Part shown: piece by piece, positions 1 to 6,657 of the stretch
Numbering within the stretch: the stretch's first letter is position 1
Layout of the letters: each line of letters opens with the position of its first letter
DNA from: Streptomyces sp. NBC_00247
Lineage (GTDB): Bacteria; Actinomycetota; Actinomycetes; Streptomycetales; Streptomycetaceae
Reading direction: 5' to 3'
DNA: 64,000 nucleotides
Assembly (NCBI RefSeq): GCF_036188265.1
Contig: NZ_CP108093.1
Span: 6,105,001-6,169,000 of the forward strand
Position numbers and translations under genes: made by a program
The notes under the pieces: generated by a model
What the model saw: only the letters and a program-made list of their open reading frames with translations
Databases searched by the model: none
What the model was told of the DNA's origin: nothing

Positions 1-162
1 CGCACCTTCTGGATCGACCGCACCGGCCCCGTGCCGTGCGTGCGCTTCGGCACCGGGGCGGGCATCACCTGGGGCTCCGACCCCGCGCGGGAGTGGGACG
101 AGACCGAGCTGAAGGCTTCCCGGCTGCTGGCCGTGGCGTCCGGAGCCCTCCCCTCCTGCTGA
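1..162 (+). CDS. C-terminal fragment of an unidentified protein (cut by window edge)
   Basis: The reading frame is open from base 1 and ends at TGA 160-162, giving 53 residues that include WIDRTGPVPC and ITWGSDPAREWDE. Third codon positions are strongly GC, as expected for a real Streptomyces gene, and the frame stops just before the promoter of the next gene. I do not recognise the family; the short fragment shows no signal, membrane segment or catalytic motif. The start lies outside the window. Confidence 0.6.
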   Translation, partial: RTFWIDRTGPVPCVRFGTGAGITWGSDPAREWDETELKASRLLAVASGALPSC

Positions 163-198
163 AGACCCGCCGCGGGCCGGGTGCCTTCTGCCGACGGG

Positions 199-236
199 GT
201 GACCGGGAGGCCCCCGGGCCGGTAGAACGGGTCCGG
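199..236 (+). promoter_or_regulatory. Promoter for a leaderless acetyltransferase mRNA
   Basis: GTGACC (199-204) resembles a -35 box and TAGAAC (223-228) a -10 box, separated by 18 bp. The GTG start codon of the next gene begins at 236, 7 nt after the -10 box, where transcription itself should start. No Shine-Dalgarno sequence precedes that GTG, so a leaderless message is the simplest reading. Confidence 0.5.
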
Positions 237-1078
237 TGACCACGACCCTGCGGCCGACCGGGCCGACCCAGCAGAGCGCCGACGGCGCGCGGAGCCGTAC
301 GTACGACGTGTGCGACAACGGGCGGCCCGTCGGTACCGTGACCCTCTCCACGGACCCGGCCTTCGGCCCGGCCACCGGCGTCCTCGAAGGTCTCCGCGTC
401 GAGGAGCACCGCCGCCGCCGGGGGCGGGCGATCATCGCCTCGCTCGCCGCCGAGGAGGTGCTGCGGGACTGGGGGTGCGTGGAGGTGCGCGCCGAGATCC
501 CGGCGGGGAACGAAGCGGCGCTGGGGCTCGCCGCCGTGCTCGGCTACACCGAACGCAGCCGGAACATGGAGAAGGCGACCGCCGTGACGGCCGCCACGCT
601 CCCGCCCGGTCTGGCAGGGCGCCCGATGCGGCCCGCGGAGTTCGTACCGTGGCTGGCCACCCGCCACGAGGAGTACGCACGGGAGTGGACCGAGCGGGGC
701 GTCCCCGAGGAGCAGGCCCGCCACAAGTCGGAGACCGACCACGCGCGGCTCCTCCCGCTGGGCCTGGCCACTCCGGGCGCGTACATCGACGTCCTGGAAC
801 GTGAGGAGGACGGCCGGCCCGCGGGCCACGTCTGGGTCTCCGGCCGCCCCACCGGGCCCGGCGGGTCCGTCGGGCACGTCTTCTACGTCGAGGTGGACCC
901 GGAGTTCCGGGGGCGGGGGTACGGCCGCGCCCTCATGGGACTCGCCGACGACATGGCGCGGAGCGCGGGCTTCGACCGGATCGGGCTGCACGTCTTCACG
1001 TCGAACACGCCGGCCCGCAGGCTCTACGAGTCGCTGGGGTACGAGCCCACCTCGTACAACCTGGTGAAGGCGCTGTAG
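236..1078 (+). CDS. GNAT-family N-acetyltransferase with two GNAT-like halves
   Basis: A 280-residue cytosolic protein expected to transfer an acetyl group from acetyl-CoA to an amine; the substrate cannot be told from sequence. The C-terminal half is the clear catalytic domain: VEVDPEFRGRGYG (218-230) contains the Q/R-x-x-G-x-G/A acetyl-CoA loop, and NTPARRLYESLGY (257-269) is the usual end motif. The N-terminal half (about 30-110) has a second, weaker copy, with VEEHRRRRGRA (55-65) and ALGLAAVLGY (95-104), so this is a tandem GNAT. The GTG start at 236 has no ribosome-binding site but sits at the predicted transcription start. It stands alone, facing the convergent oxidoreductase gene, with a shared hairpin between them. 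Confidence 0.85.
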   Translation: MTTTLRPTGPTQQSADGARSRTYDVCDNGRPVGTVTLSTDPAFGPATGVLEGLRVEEHRRRRGRAIIASLAAEEVLRDWGCVEVRAEIPAGNEAALGLAAVLGYTERSRNMEKATAVTAATLPPGLAGRPMRPAEFVPWLATRHEEYAREWTERGVPEEQARHKSETDHARLLPLGLATPGAYIDVLEREEDGRPAGHVWVSGRPTGPGGSVGHVFYVEVDPEFRGRGYGRALMGLADDMARSAGFDRIGLHVFTSNTPARRLYESLGYEPTSYNLVKAL

Positions 1079-1102
1079 GCGCTCCGGGCCCGGCCGTGCG
1101 GG

Positions 1103-1135
1103 CCGGGAGCCGCCGGGCTGCACGGCGGCTCCCGG
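1103..1135. terminator. Bidirectional hairpin between convergent genes
   Basis: A perfect 13-bp stem (1103-1115 with 1123-1135) and 7-nt loop lies between the stop codons of the acetyltransferase and the thioredoxin-fold gene. It has no T-run, as is common for Streptomyces terminators. Confidence 0.7.
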
Positions 1136-1173
1136 CGTCCCGACCTCGCCGCCCGGGAGCCTGTCCGGGCCGG

Positions 1174-1689
1174 TCAGCCCCGGGCCGTGAGCAGCCGGTC
1201 GACGAGGGACTCGATCCGCTCGCGCAGCCCGTCCTGGCTCTTCCCGCCGTCCAGACGCTCGTCGCCGACGACGTAGGTCGGGGTGCCGGTCACCCCGATC
1301 GCCTTCCCCTCGGCCTGGTCGGCGTCGACGATCAGCAGATGCCGGCCGTCGATCAGGGCGGTGTCGAACTCCTCGGCGTCCAGGCCGAGTTCACCGGCGA
1401 TCTCCAGCAGCAACGGTTCGCCCGCACGGGAGAGCTCGGCGGTCCGCCCCAGTACCGCCTCGATGTACGGCCAGTCCTTGCCCTGGGCCGCGGCCTCCTC
1501 GGCGGCCTGGGCCGCCGCGTACGCGTGCTTGTGCTTCTCCAGCGGGAAATGCCGCAGCCGGATTTCGACGCGGTCGCCGTACCGGGCGCGCAGGGCGTGC
1601 ACATCGGTGAGGGCGCGGTGGCAGTCGGGGCATTCGAGCTCGCACCAGAGATCGACGACGACGGGGCTTGCGGGGGTGGAATCGCTCAT
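1174..1689 (-). CDS. DsbA/thioredoxin-fold oxidoreductase (CPDC)
   Basis: A 171-residue protein with a thioredoxin fold of the DsbA/FrnE type. The redox motif C20-P-D-C23 follows the first strand (VVVDLWCELEC), a helical insertion spans about 60-125, and the cis-proline loop GVTGTPTYVV ends near residue 143. No signal peptide is visible, so it should act in the cytosol as a dithiol oxidase/isomerase or as a glutathione- or mycothiol-linked enzyme. ATG 1689 was chosen because the 27 residues upstream lack family similarity. The gene runs toward the acetyltransferase and is divergent from the membrane protein at 1911. Confidence 0.82.
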   Translation of the reverse strand: MSDSTPASPVVVDLWCELECPDCHRALTDVHALRARYGDRVEIRLRHFPLEKHKHAYAAAQAAEEAAAQGKDWPYIEAVLGRTAELSRAGEPLLLEIAGELGLDAEEFDTALIDGRHLLIVDADQAEGKAIGVTGTPTYVVGDERLDGGKSQDGLRERIESLVDRLLTARG

Positions 1690-1910
1690 GCGGCCAGTCT
1701 TCCAGCAGGCGGGGAGACCACCCAATCGGCGACCTGCCGGGACCGGCCCCTCCTCGAAGGACCGTCCCACAAGGAGTTGCGGGACACCCCTCAGGCCTCA
1801 GGAGGAGTCGGACCCCGAAAAGTCCCTGACGATCGGCCGACGCCATGGCCCGGTCCGCGGCGGGCGGTGCACGATGGAAGGGACGTCCGTTCCTGCTGCT
1901 GGAGGCTTCG

Positions 1911-2369
1911 ATGATTGCCGAGACCATGTGTTCCGCGGCTTCGGCGGCGGGCCTGGGCATCGCCGCGGTGACGGCGTACCGCAAGAGGTTCCTCGCGGCG
2001 GCCCGGATCGCCGCGTACTCGCTCGTCCCGATCGGTCTCGTCCTGACGGGCGTCGTGGAATGGGTGGCGGGGATCGCGTTCGAGCCGAGCGTGTGGGTCG
2101 GCTTCGTGCTGCTCGGCGCCGCCTGGCTGCTCTTCGTCACCACCCGGGCGGTGGAGCGCCGCCGCGGGCTGACCCGCGAGGAGCGCAAGGCCGCGCGCAG
2201 GGGCGGGGAGAACGACAGGATCGCCCCGGCCGCCTCCGCGCCCCGTCCGGCTGCCACCGGACAACGCCCCGGCGCCCGTCCCGGGGCGAAGCCCGGCGAG
2301 ACGGGGAAGGCGGAGCCGGGGGACGACTTCAGCGACATCGAGGCCATCCTGAAGAAGCACGGTCTCTGA
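1911..2369 (+). CDS. Small two-TM membrane protein, function unknown
   Basis: A 152-residue protein with two hydrophobic segments (about 32-54 and 61-79), a basic stretch (VERRRGLTREERKAARR) and a flexible Pro/Ala/Arg-rich region, ending in an acidic helix DDFSDIEAILKKHGL. I recall this C-terminal peptide in small Streptomyces membrane proteins of unknown role, but cannot name a function. ATG 1911 is set by GGAGG at 1901-1905, 5 nt upstream; an in-frame ATG at 1845 has no ribosome-binding site. The tail is predicted to be cytoplasmic and could be a partner-binding peptide (inference). Confidence 0.75.
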   Translation: MIAETMCSAASAAGLGIAAVTAYRKRFLAAARIAAYSLVPIGLVLTGVVEWVAGIAFEPSVWVGFVLLGAAWLLFVTTRAVERRRGLTREERKAARRGGENDRIAPAASAPRPAATGQRPGARPGAKPGETGKAEPGDDFSDIEAILKKHGL

Positions 2370-2379
2370 GCCCGTCCAC

Positions 2380-2440
2380 GGCCCCGCGCCCGGCCGCCCG
2401 TCGGCCCCGCGCCCGGCCGCCCGTCGGCCCCGCGCCCGGC
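2380..2440. repeat. 23-bp tandem repeat, 2.6 copies
   Basis: Two exact 23-bp copies (2380-2402, 2403-2425) and a 15-bp partial copy (2426-2440) of a unit that starts GGCCCCGCGCCCGG follow directly after the stop codon of the two-TM protein. The copies are GC-only and could act as a transcription barrier or be a slippage product. Confidence 0.9.
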
Positions 2441-2450
2441 GTCCGCGTCG

Positions 2451-2468
2451 GGCTGAATTGATTCAGCC
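2451..2468. promoter_or_regulatory. Candidate LacI-family operator 1
   Basis: GGCTGAATTGATTCAGCC is a perfect 8+8 inverted repeat around TG, about 190 bp upstream of the LacI-family gene. Its core TGAATTGATTCA matches a second site at 2557-2568 at 9 of 12 positions. Confidence 0.55.
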
Positions 2469-2556
2469 TGCGTGGGGAGAGCGGCGTGCGGCCCGGTGCC
2501 ACGAGGGTGGGAGGCCGTAACGGCCCGATGCCGGGGAGCGGGCGTCCGCAGCGGAT

Positions 2557-2568
2557 TGAATCATTTCA
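2557..2568. promoter_or_regulatory. Candidate LacI-family operator 2
   Basis: TGAATCATTTCA keeps the TGAA and TTCA arms with the same 4-bp spacing as the palindrome at 2454-2465. It lies 86 bp before the GTG of the regulator gene, a position suited to autoregulation. Confidence 0.45.
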
Positions 2569-2654
2569 TGAGTCCGCCCGGCTCCCGGACCGGCGGAGGC
2601 GCTCCGTACGATGGGGAGAATCCGCCGACCGGGTACGGCGGCCGAGGGGCAGCA

Positions 2655-3698
2655 GTGGGCATCAGTGGGGCAGGACAAGTGGCGCGTGTGGCAGGGATCA
2701 AGGATGTGGCCCGGCTGGCCGGGGTCTCGGTGGGCACGGTCTCCAACGTCATCAACCGGCCCGACGCGGTGCTCCCGGAGACGCGCGCCCGCGTCGTCGC
2801 CGCCATCGAGGAGCTGGGTTACGTACGGAGCGAGTCCGCCCGCCAGCTCAGGGCGGGCCGCAGCCGCATCATGGCGCTGCTCGTCCTCGACATGGGCAAC
2901 CCGTTCTTCGTGGACGTGGCCCGGGGCGCCGAGCGTGCCGCACGGAAGGCCGGCCTCGGGGTCATGGTCTGCAACAGCGACCAGAACCCGGCCGAAGAGG
3001 CCGAATACCTCGGCCTCTTCGCCGAACAGCGGGTCTGCGGCGTCCTGGTGACTCCGGCGGACGCGAGCGGACGCAATCTGGAGTCGTTCGGCCGCCACCG
3101 GATTCCGTTCGTCCTGGTCGACCGGGTGGCGTCCGGCCCGGACTCCTGTTCCGTCTCCGTGGACGACGTACGCGGCGGGGCGCTGGCCGTGGGCCACCTC
3201 CTCCGGGCCGGCCACCGGAGCGTCGCGTACGTCAGCGGTCTCGGTGATCTCCACCAGATCCGCGACCGCCGGGTGGGGGCCCTCGCGGCCCTCGCCGGGG
3301 CGGGTCTGCCCCCCGAGGCGCTCGTCGAAATCTCCTCCGACCGGCTCGACGTCGCGGCCGGCCGCGATGCCGGCGCCCGGCTGCTCGGTCTGGTGCCCCG
3401 TCCCACCGCCGTCTTCTGCGCCAACGACCTGCTCGCCCTCGGGCTCCTGCAAGCGCTCTACGCGGCCGGGGTGCGCGTGCCGGAGGACGTCGCCATCGTC
3501 GGGTACGACGACATCGAGTTCGCCGCGGCGGCGGCCGTCCCGCTCACCTCCGTACGGCAGCCCGCCGTCCGGATGGGACAGCTCGCGGCGGAGCTGCTGC
3601 TGGAGGAAGCGGACGACGACTCCGGCACCCACGAGCACCGGAACGTACTCCTCCAGCCCGAACTCGTCGTCCGCGCCTCCAGCGCCGCCCATCGCTGA
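2655..3698 (+). CDS. LacI-family transcriptional regulator
   Basis: A 347-residue repressor of usual family length. The N-terminal helix-turn-helix and hinge helix are clear (VAGIKDVARLAGVSVGTVSN, about 12-31, then VINRPDAV), followed by a periplasmic-binding-protein-like sensor domain (about 70-340) for a small, probably sugar, ligand; the ligand is not predictable. GTG 2655 is chosen because GAGGGG (2644-2649) sits 5 nt upstream; a second in-frame GTG at 2679 would also keep the DNA-binding domain. Two related inverted repeats lie upstream, suggesting autoregulation. No sugar gene is adjacent. The nearest carbohydrate locus begins 3 kb downstream and has a similar TTGAACGATTCAA element before its first gene, so a link is possible but unproven. 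Confidence 0.9.
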   Translation: MGISGAGQVARVAGIKDVARLAGVSVGTVSNVINRPDAVLPETRARVVAAIEELGYVRSESARQLRAGRSRIMALLVLDMGNPFFVDVARGAERAARKAGLGVMVCNSDQNPAEEAEYLGLFAEQRVCGVLVTPADASGRNLESFGRHRIPFVLVDRVASGPDSCSVSVDDVRGGALAVGHLLRAGHRSVAYVSGLGDLHQIRDRRVGALAALAGAGLPPEALVEISSDRLDVAAGRDAGARLLGLVPRPTAVFCANDLLALGLLQALYAAGVRVPEDVAIVGYDDIEFAAAAAVPLTSVRQPAVRMGQLAAELLLEEADDDSGTHEHRNVLLQPELVVRASSAAHR

Positions 3699-3860
3699 CC
3701 CGGCCCGCACTCGACGCCGCTTCCGACGCACGGGCCCGGCGAACACCCGGCGGAAAGTCGTCTTCGTGAGCGATTTTTGCGCTTCTTCGAGGTGAACTCC
3801 CGGCCCCAAAAGCTGGGTTGATCACCACGGTGGCCCCGGCTGGGTCATGATCGCTACGAA

Positions 3861-4016
3861 ATGTTGGACACATCCCGGGGCGAAGCCCCCGCACAGACCG
3901 CCGAAGAGCCGCGTGGCTGCCTCTTCGCTCTCTCCCAGCCGCCGCTGATGATCTTCCTCACGGTGGTCGGCGGCCTGATCCTCATGGCCGCACTGCACGA
4001 TCTCTTCCTGCTGTGA
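3861..4016 (+). CDS. Small single-TM membrane protein (51 aa)
   Basis: ATG 3861 to TGA 4014-4016 encodes 51 residues: a hydrophilic N-terminus (MLDTSRGEAPAQTAEEPRGC) and one membrane helix (about 28-50, with IFLTVVGGLILMAAL). Third positions are GC-rich and the frame has the composition of a real small membrane protein. There is no good Shine-Dalgarno before the ATG (GATCGCTACGAA). Function is unknown; it stands alone between the LacI gene and the convergent CGNR gene. Confidence 0.6.
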   Translation: MLDTSRGEAPAQTAEEPRGCLFALSQPPLMIFLTVVGGLILMAALHDLFLL

Positions 4017-4178
4017 ACCGGTGACGCCCCACGGACCGCGACGCCCGGTGGGCCGGGGGTGCGCGCACCCCTGCCCCTGGTATGTCCGCTCCCGGCGGGC
4101 CGGAGCGCCGGGAGCGGACCGCCCGCCGCGTCCGGCGCCGGCACCCGGACCGGCGACGGGCCACGCCCGCGGGCCCGC

Positions 4179-4751
4179 TCAGCCGGTCGCTTCCTTGCGC
4201 CGGGCCCGGTACGCGGCGACATGGAGGCGGTTGCCGCAGGTGCGGCTGGAGCAGTAGCGGCGCGAGCGGTTGCGCGAGAGGTCGACGAACGCCCGGCCGC
4301 AGTCCGGGGCCTCGCAGCGGCGCAGCCGTTCCTGCTCACCCGTGACCACGATGAACGCCAGCGCCATGCCGCAGTCGGCCGCCAGGTGGTCGGCGATCGA
4401 GGCACCCGGCGCGAAGTAGTGGATGTGCCAGTCGTACCCGTCGTGGTCGGTCAGCTGCGGAGTGGTGCCCGCGGCGGCGACCAGCTGGTTGACGAGATCG
4501 GCCGCGCCCCGGGCGTCCGTGGCCGCGAAGACCGCCGCGAACTTCGCGCGTACGTCCCACACCGCCCGCAGGTCCTTCTCGCCGAGCCGGTCGACTCCGC
4601 TGACGCGATGGTGCGCCGCGAAGGTGTGGAGCTCCGTCGTCCCGGCGATCTTGTCCGAGGGGCCGCCGTCGGGCGCCCCGCTCTCCGGGGCGGTGTTCAC
4701 CAGATCGACCACCGTGTCGAGGGCGATGCGGGTGTCGTGTGGGATCAGCAC
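4179..4751 (-). CDS. CGNR zinc-finger regulator with ABATE domain
   Basis: A 190-residue protein of the ABATE/CGNR type, thought to be a stress-linked DNA-binding regulator. The N-terminal ABATE-like domain covers about 1-135 (LDTVVDLVNT near the start). The C-terminal zinc ribbon has C146-x4-C151 and C167-x4-C172, the last cysteine opening the CGNR signature (172-175), followed by basic residues. GTG 4751 is supported by AGGGAG 6 nt upstream; a longer frame extends through the 8-bp repeat tract but has no start signal. Its 5' flank contains that repeat array, which makes copy-number effects on expression conceivable. Confidence 0.85.
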   Translation of the reverse strand: MLIPHDTRIALDTVVDLVNTAPESGAPDGGPSDKIAGTTELHTFAAHHRVSGVDRLGEKDLRAVWDVRAKFAAVFAATDARGAADLVNQLVAAAGTTPQLTDHDGYDWHIHYFAPGASIADHLAADCGMALAFIVVTGEQERLRRCEAPDCGRAFVDLSRNRSRRYCSSRTCGNRLHVAAYRARRKEATG

Positions 4752-4860
4752 GCTTGGCTCCCTGGCCTCCGGCGGGCGCCGCGCCCGCAGATGCGGGCAG
4801 ACTCTACTGGCTCGCACCGCCCGCACAGGGGCCGGGACCGCCGCGGTGGCCGACACCGCC

Positions 4861-4945
4861 CCCGGAAGCCCGGAAGCCCGGAAGCCCGGAAGCCCGGAAG
4901 CCCGGAAGCCCGGAAGCCCGGAAGCCCGGAGCCCGGAGCCCGGAG
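4861..4945. repeat. 8-bp tandem repeat (CCCGGAAG x8) with 7-bp variant x3
   Basis: Eight perfect copies of CCCGGAAG (4861-4924) run directly into three copies of CCCGGAG (4925-4945). The array lies 110 bp upstream of the CGNR regulator start, on its promoter side. Confidence 0.95.
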
Positions 4946-5024
4946 CCGGCGCGCCGGGGAGGGGACCCGGGGCCGTGATCCGTACGCGGACACCCGCCGG
5001 CGCGCCGTCCGCGGCGGGCAGACG

Positions 5025-5070
5025 CACCGGCGCCGCCACCGCGGTGGGTTCCGCGGTGACGGCGCCGGTG
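5025..5070 (-). terminator. Long hairpin downstream of ssgB
   Basis: A 20-bp stem with one mismatch (5025-5044 with 5051-5070) and a 6-nt loop, 73 bp after the ssgB stop on the minus strand. Confidence 0.7.
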
Positions 5071-5142
5071 TCCGCCCTATGAGGTTGTCCGCGCGACGCC
5101 GTCTCCCCGAGTCGGACGGCGCCCCGCAGTTCGTTGCCTGGC

Positions 5143-5556
5143 TCAGCTCTCGGCCAGGATGTGTGAGAGCTCGGTGTCGAGGTCGAAGTGACGATGCTCG
5201 GTGCCCGGCGGAACCGCGGCGTCGGTCCTCTTCAGGAACGACTCCAGGGCCCGCGCCGGGGCTTCGAGCAGGGCCTCTCCCTCCGGAGAGCTCAGTGCGA
5301 TGCAGACGACGCCTTGGCCGTGACTACGAGATGGCCAGACGCGGACGTCTCCGGTGCCGGTGGGCCGGTGCAGCCCCTCGGCAAGGAGGTCACGGGCGAA
5401 AACCCACTCGACCGTCTCCTCCGCTCCGGTGTGGAAGGTGGCGTGCACGGCATAGGGATCGGCCGTGTCATACCGCAGGCCCGCGGGTACAGGCAGTGAG
5501 GACTCGCTCGACACAACGAGGCGCAGGTGCAGCTCGCAGCTGACCGTGGTGTTCAT
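5143..5556 (-). CDS. ssgB: SsgB, SsgA-like sporulation cell-division protein
   Basis: A 137-residue SsgA-like protein whose sequence I recognise as SsgB (S. coelicolor SCO1541 as I recall): MNTTVSCELHLRLV at the start, DPYAVHATFHTGAEETVEW, VWVFARDLLAEGL-type core, VWPSRSHGQGVVCIALSSPEGEA and the C-terminal HFDLDTELSHILAES. In Streptomyces SsgB marks future septum sites in aerial hyphae and recruits FtsZ together with SsgA. It is a cytosolic protein without enzymatic motifs. ATG 5556 matches the family start; the 22 residues upstream in frame are not conserved. The gene is monocistronic, divergent from the PGPGW gene, with an intergenic palindrome at 5619-5633 and its own strong terminator. 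Confidence 0.95.
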   Translation of the reverse strand: MNTTVSCELHLRLVVSSESSLPVPAGLRYDTADPYAVHATFHTGAEETVEWVFARDLLAEGLHRPTGTGDVRVWPSRSHGQGVVCIALSSPEGEALLEAPARALESFLKRTDAAVPPGTEHRHFDLDTELSHILAES

Positions 5557-5618
5557 AAGCGCCAGGGCCTTTCGCTCAGTGTGCGCTCGGGGATTCGCAC
5601 GTCGGCGAAATCGACATG

Positions 5619-5633
5619 CCACCTACGGTGGCG
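5619..5633. promoter_or_regulatory. GCCACC-TAC-GGTGGC palindrome upstream of ssgB
   Basis: A perfect 6+6 inverted repeat around TAC, 63 bp before the ssgB ATG. It is in the right place for an operator or a 5'-leader hairpin; I do not match it to a known regulator box. Confidence 0.4.
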
Positions 5634-5746
5634 TTGTAAACCCCTCTGACCGTTTTGTGATTCTTTGGGTCCCTCGTACAGCGGTGTGTAACTTTCCGTC
5701 ATGCACCCATTCCAGTGACGGAGAGCGGTCGGGTAGGTTGAGCTCC

Positions 5747-6202
5747 ATGAATGCGCAGAGTGACGAGCGGGGCGGGGTCGCGCGGGTCGCGGAGCCGGAT
5801 TCCGTGACGGGGGACGGGGCGGGTCCGGAGCGTGAGCTGGGGTCACGGGCCCCGGCGTTCATCAAGGCGTCGAAGCCTCTCCACGTGAGCTGGCAGGTGG
5901 GCGTCTTCGCCGTGGGCCTCGCCGTCGTGGCGGCGGGAGTCGCGATGCTGGTACTGCCCGGACCCGGGTGGTTCGTGATCTTCGGAGGCATGGCGATCTG
6001 GGCGACCGAGTTCGTCTGGGCGCAGCTCGTGCTCCGCTGGACCCGGCGGAAGGTCACCGAGGCGGCGCAGAAGGCGCTCGATCCCAAGGTGCGCCGCCGC
6101 AACATCCTCCTGACCGCGGCCGGCCTGGTGATCGTCGCGGTACTGGGGGCGGTCTACCTCTGGCGGTTCGGCCTCAGCCTGCCGTGGAACGTCAGCGAGT
6201 GA
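5747..6202 (+). CDS. PGPGW/TIGR02611 family membrane protein
   Basis: A 151-residue inner-membrane protein. After a 45-residue hydrophilic N-terminus come hydrophobic segments at about 52-70, 76-95 and 122-140, with the signature PGPGW at 71-75 just after the first helix. This matches the actinobacterial PGPGW (TIGR02611) family, whose function is unknown. ATG 5747 has no Shine-Dalgarno, but TAGGTT (5734-5739) ends 7 nt before it, so a leaderless mRNA is likely. It is divergent from ssgB and followed by the first tRNA-Val gene. Confidence 0.85.
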   Translation: MNAQSDERGGVARVAEPDSVTGDGAGPERELGSRAPAFIKASKPLHVSWQVGVFAVGLAVVAAGVAMLVLPGPGWFVIFGGMAIWATEFVWAQLVLRWTRRKVTEAAQKALDPKVRRRNILLTAAGLVIVAVLGAVYLWRFGLSLPWNVSE

Positions 6203-6256
6203 GGGCGGGGTGGTCCAGGAGCACCGCTGACATGCGGTAATGTTTGCGGTGCGCCC

Positions 6257-6328
6257 GGGCGATTAGCTCAGTGGGAGAGCGCTTCGTTCACACCGAAGAG
6301 GTCACTGGTTCGAACCCAGTATCGCCCA
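6257..6328 (+). tRNA. tRNA-Val (anticodon CAC), copy 1
   Basis: A 72-nt cloverleaf: acceptor GGGCGAT/ATCGCCC, D-loop AGCTCAGTGGGAGAGC, anticodon stem CTTCG/CGAAG with loop TTCACAC (anticodon CAC, reading GUG), T-arm CTGG-TTCGAAC-CCAG, discriminator A. The 3' CCA is not encoded. TAATGT at 6238-6243 is a plausible -10 box. A second identical gene lies at 16401-16472. Confidence 0.97.
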
Positions 6329-6335
6329 CCCGGAC

Positions 6336-6373
6336 GGAAGGCCCGAGAGACCGCAAGGTCTCTCGGGCCTTCC
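6336..6373 (+). terminator. Terminator of tRNA-Val copy 1
   Basis: A perfect 17-bp stem (6336-6352 with 6357-6373) and GCAA tetraloop, 7 nt after the tRNA end. Confidence 0.85.
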
Positions 6374-6526
6374 GCGTCGTGGCGCCTCACCGCCCCGGCC
6401 GCGTGGTTCCTGCCGTCGTCGTGGTGCTTCGGGGATCCGCCCCCCGTGCGGCCTCCGGTTCCGTGCCCCACCCCTGTCCGCTTCCCGGGGAGTCCGGCCC
6501 GTCCGGGTGTTCCGCCACCCGCCGGT

Positions 6527-6536
6527 GAAGCGCTTC
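6527..6536. promoter_or_regulatory. Candidate LacI-type operator (GAAGCGCTTC), distal
   Basis: A 10-bp perfect palindrome with the AAGCGCTT core typical of many LacI-family operators, upstream of the -35 box of the sugar transporter operon. Confidence 0.5.
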
Positions 6537-6556
6537 GACTGATCCTGTCACAACCG

Positions 6557-6599
6557 TTGACGTTGTCGTGTTCACTCCATAATTTGTCGGCAAGCGCTT
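6557..6599 (+). promoter_or_regulatory. Promoter of the sugar-transport operon with overlapping operator
   Basis: TTGACG (6557-6562) and TAATTT (6580-6585) are separated by 17 bp, close to the SigA-type consensus. A second AAGCGCTT palindrome (6592-6599) falls at the expected transcription start, 64 bp after the first copy. This arrangement suits repression by a dimer or tetramer LacI-family protein bound at both sites. A further inverted repeat TTGAACGATTCAA lies at 6602-6614. Confidence 0.6.
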
Positions 6600-6657
6600 T
6601 CTTGAACGATTCAATCTACCGAGGCAGGGGTGCGGCCTGTCCGGGATGGGGTGTGTC

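Larger units (their letters stand above)
4752..5142. other. 391-bp gene-free interval
   Basis: Between the start of the CGNR gene and the stop of ssgB. It contains the ribosome-binding site of the CGNR gene, the CCCGGAAG tandem array at 4861-4945 and the long ssgB hairpin at 5025-5070. I see no credible coding frame; frames crossing the repeat are repetitive read-through. Confidence 0.7.

Noticed and set aside
4861..4945. Tandem array as CRISPR
   Set aside because: Units of 8 bp are directly adjacent without spacers and there are no cas genes.
5690..5710. BldD box in the ssgB-PGPGW intergenic region
   Set aside because: Only one half-site (GTGTAA) resembles the consensus; the other half does not match.
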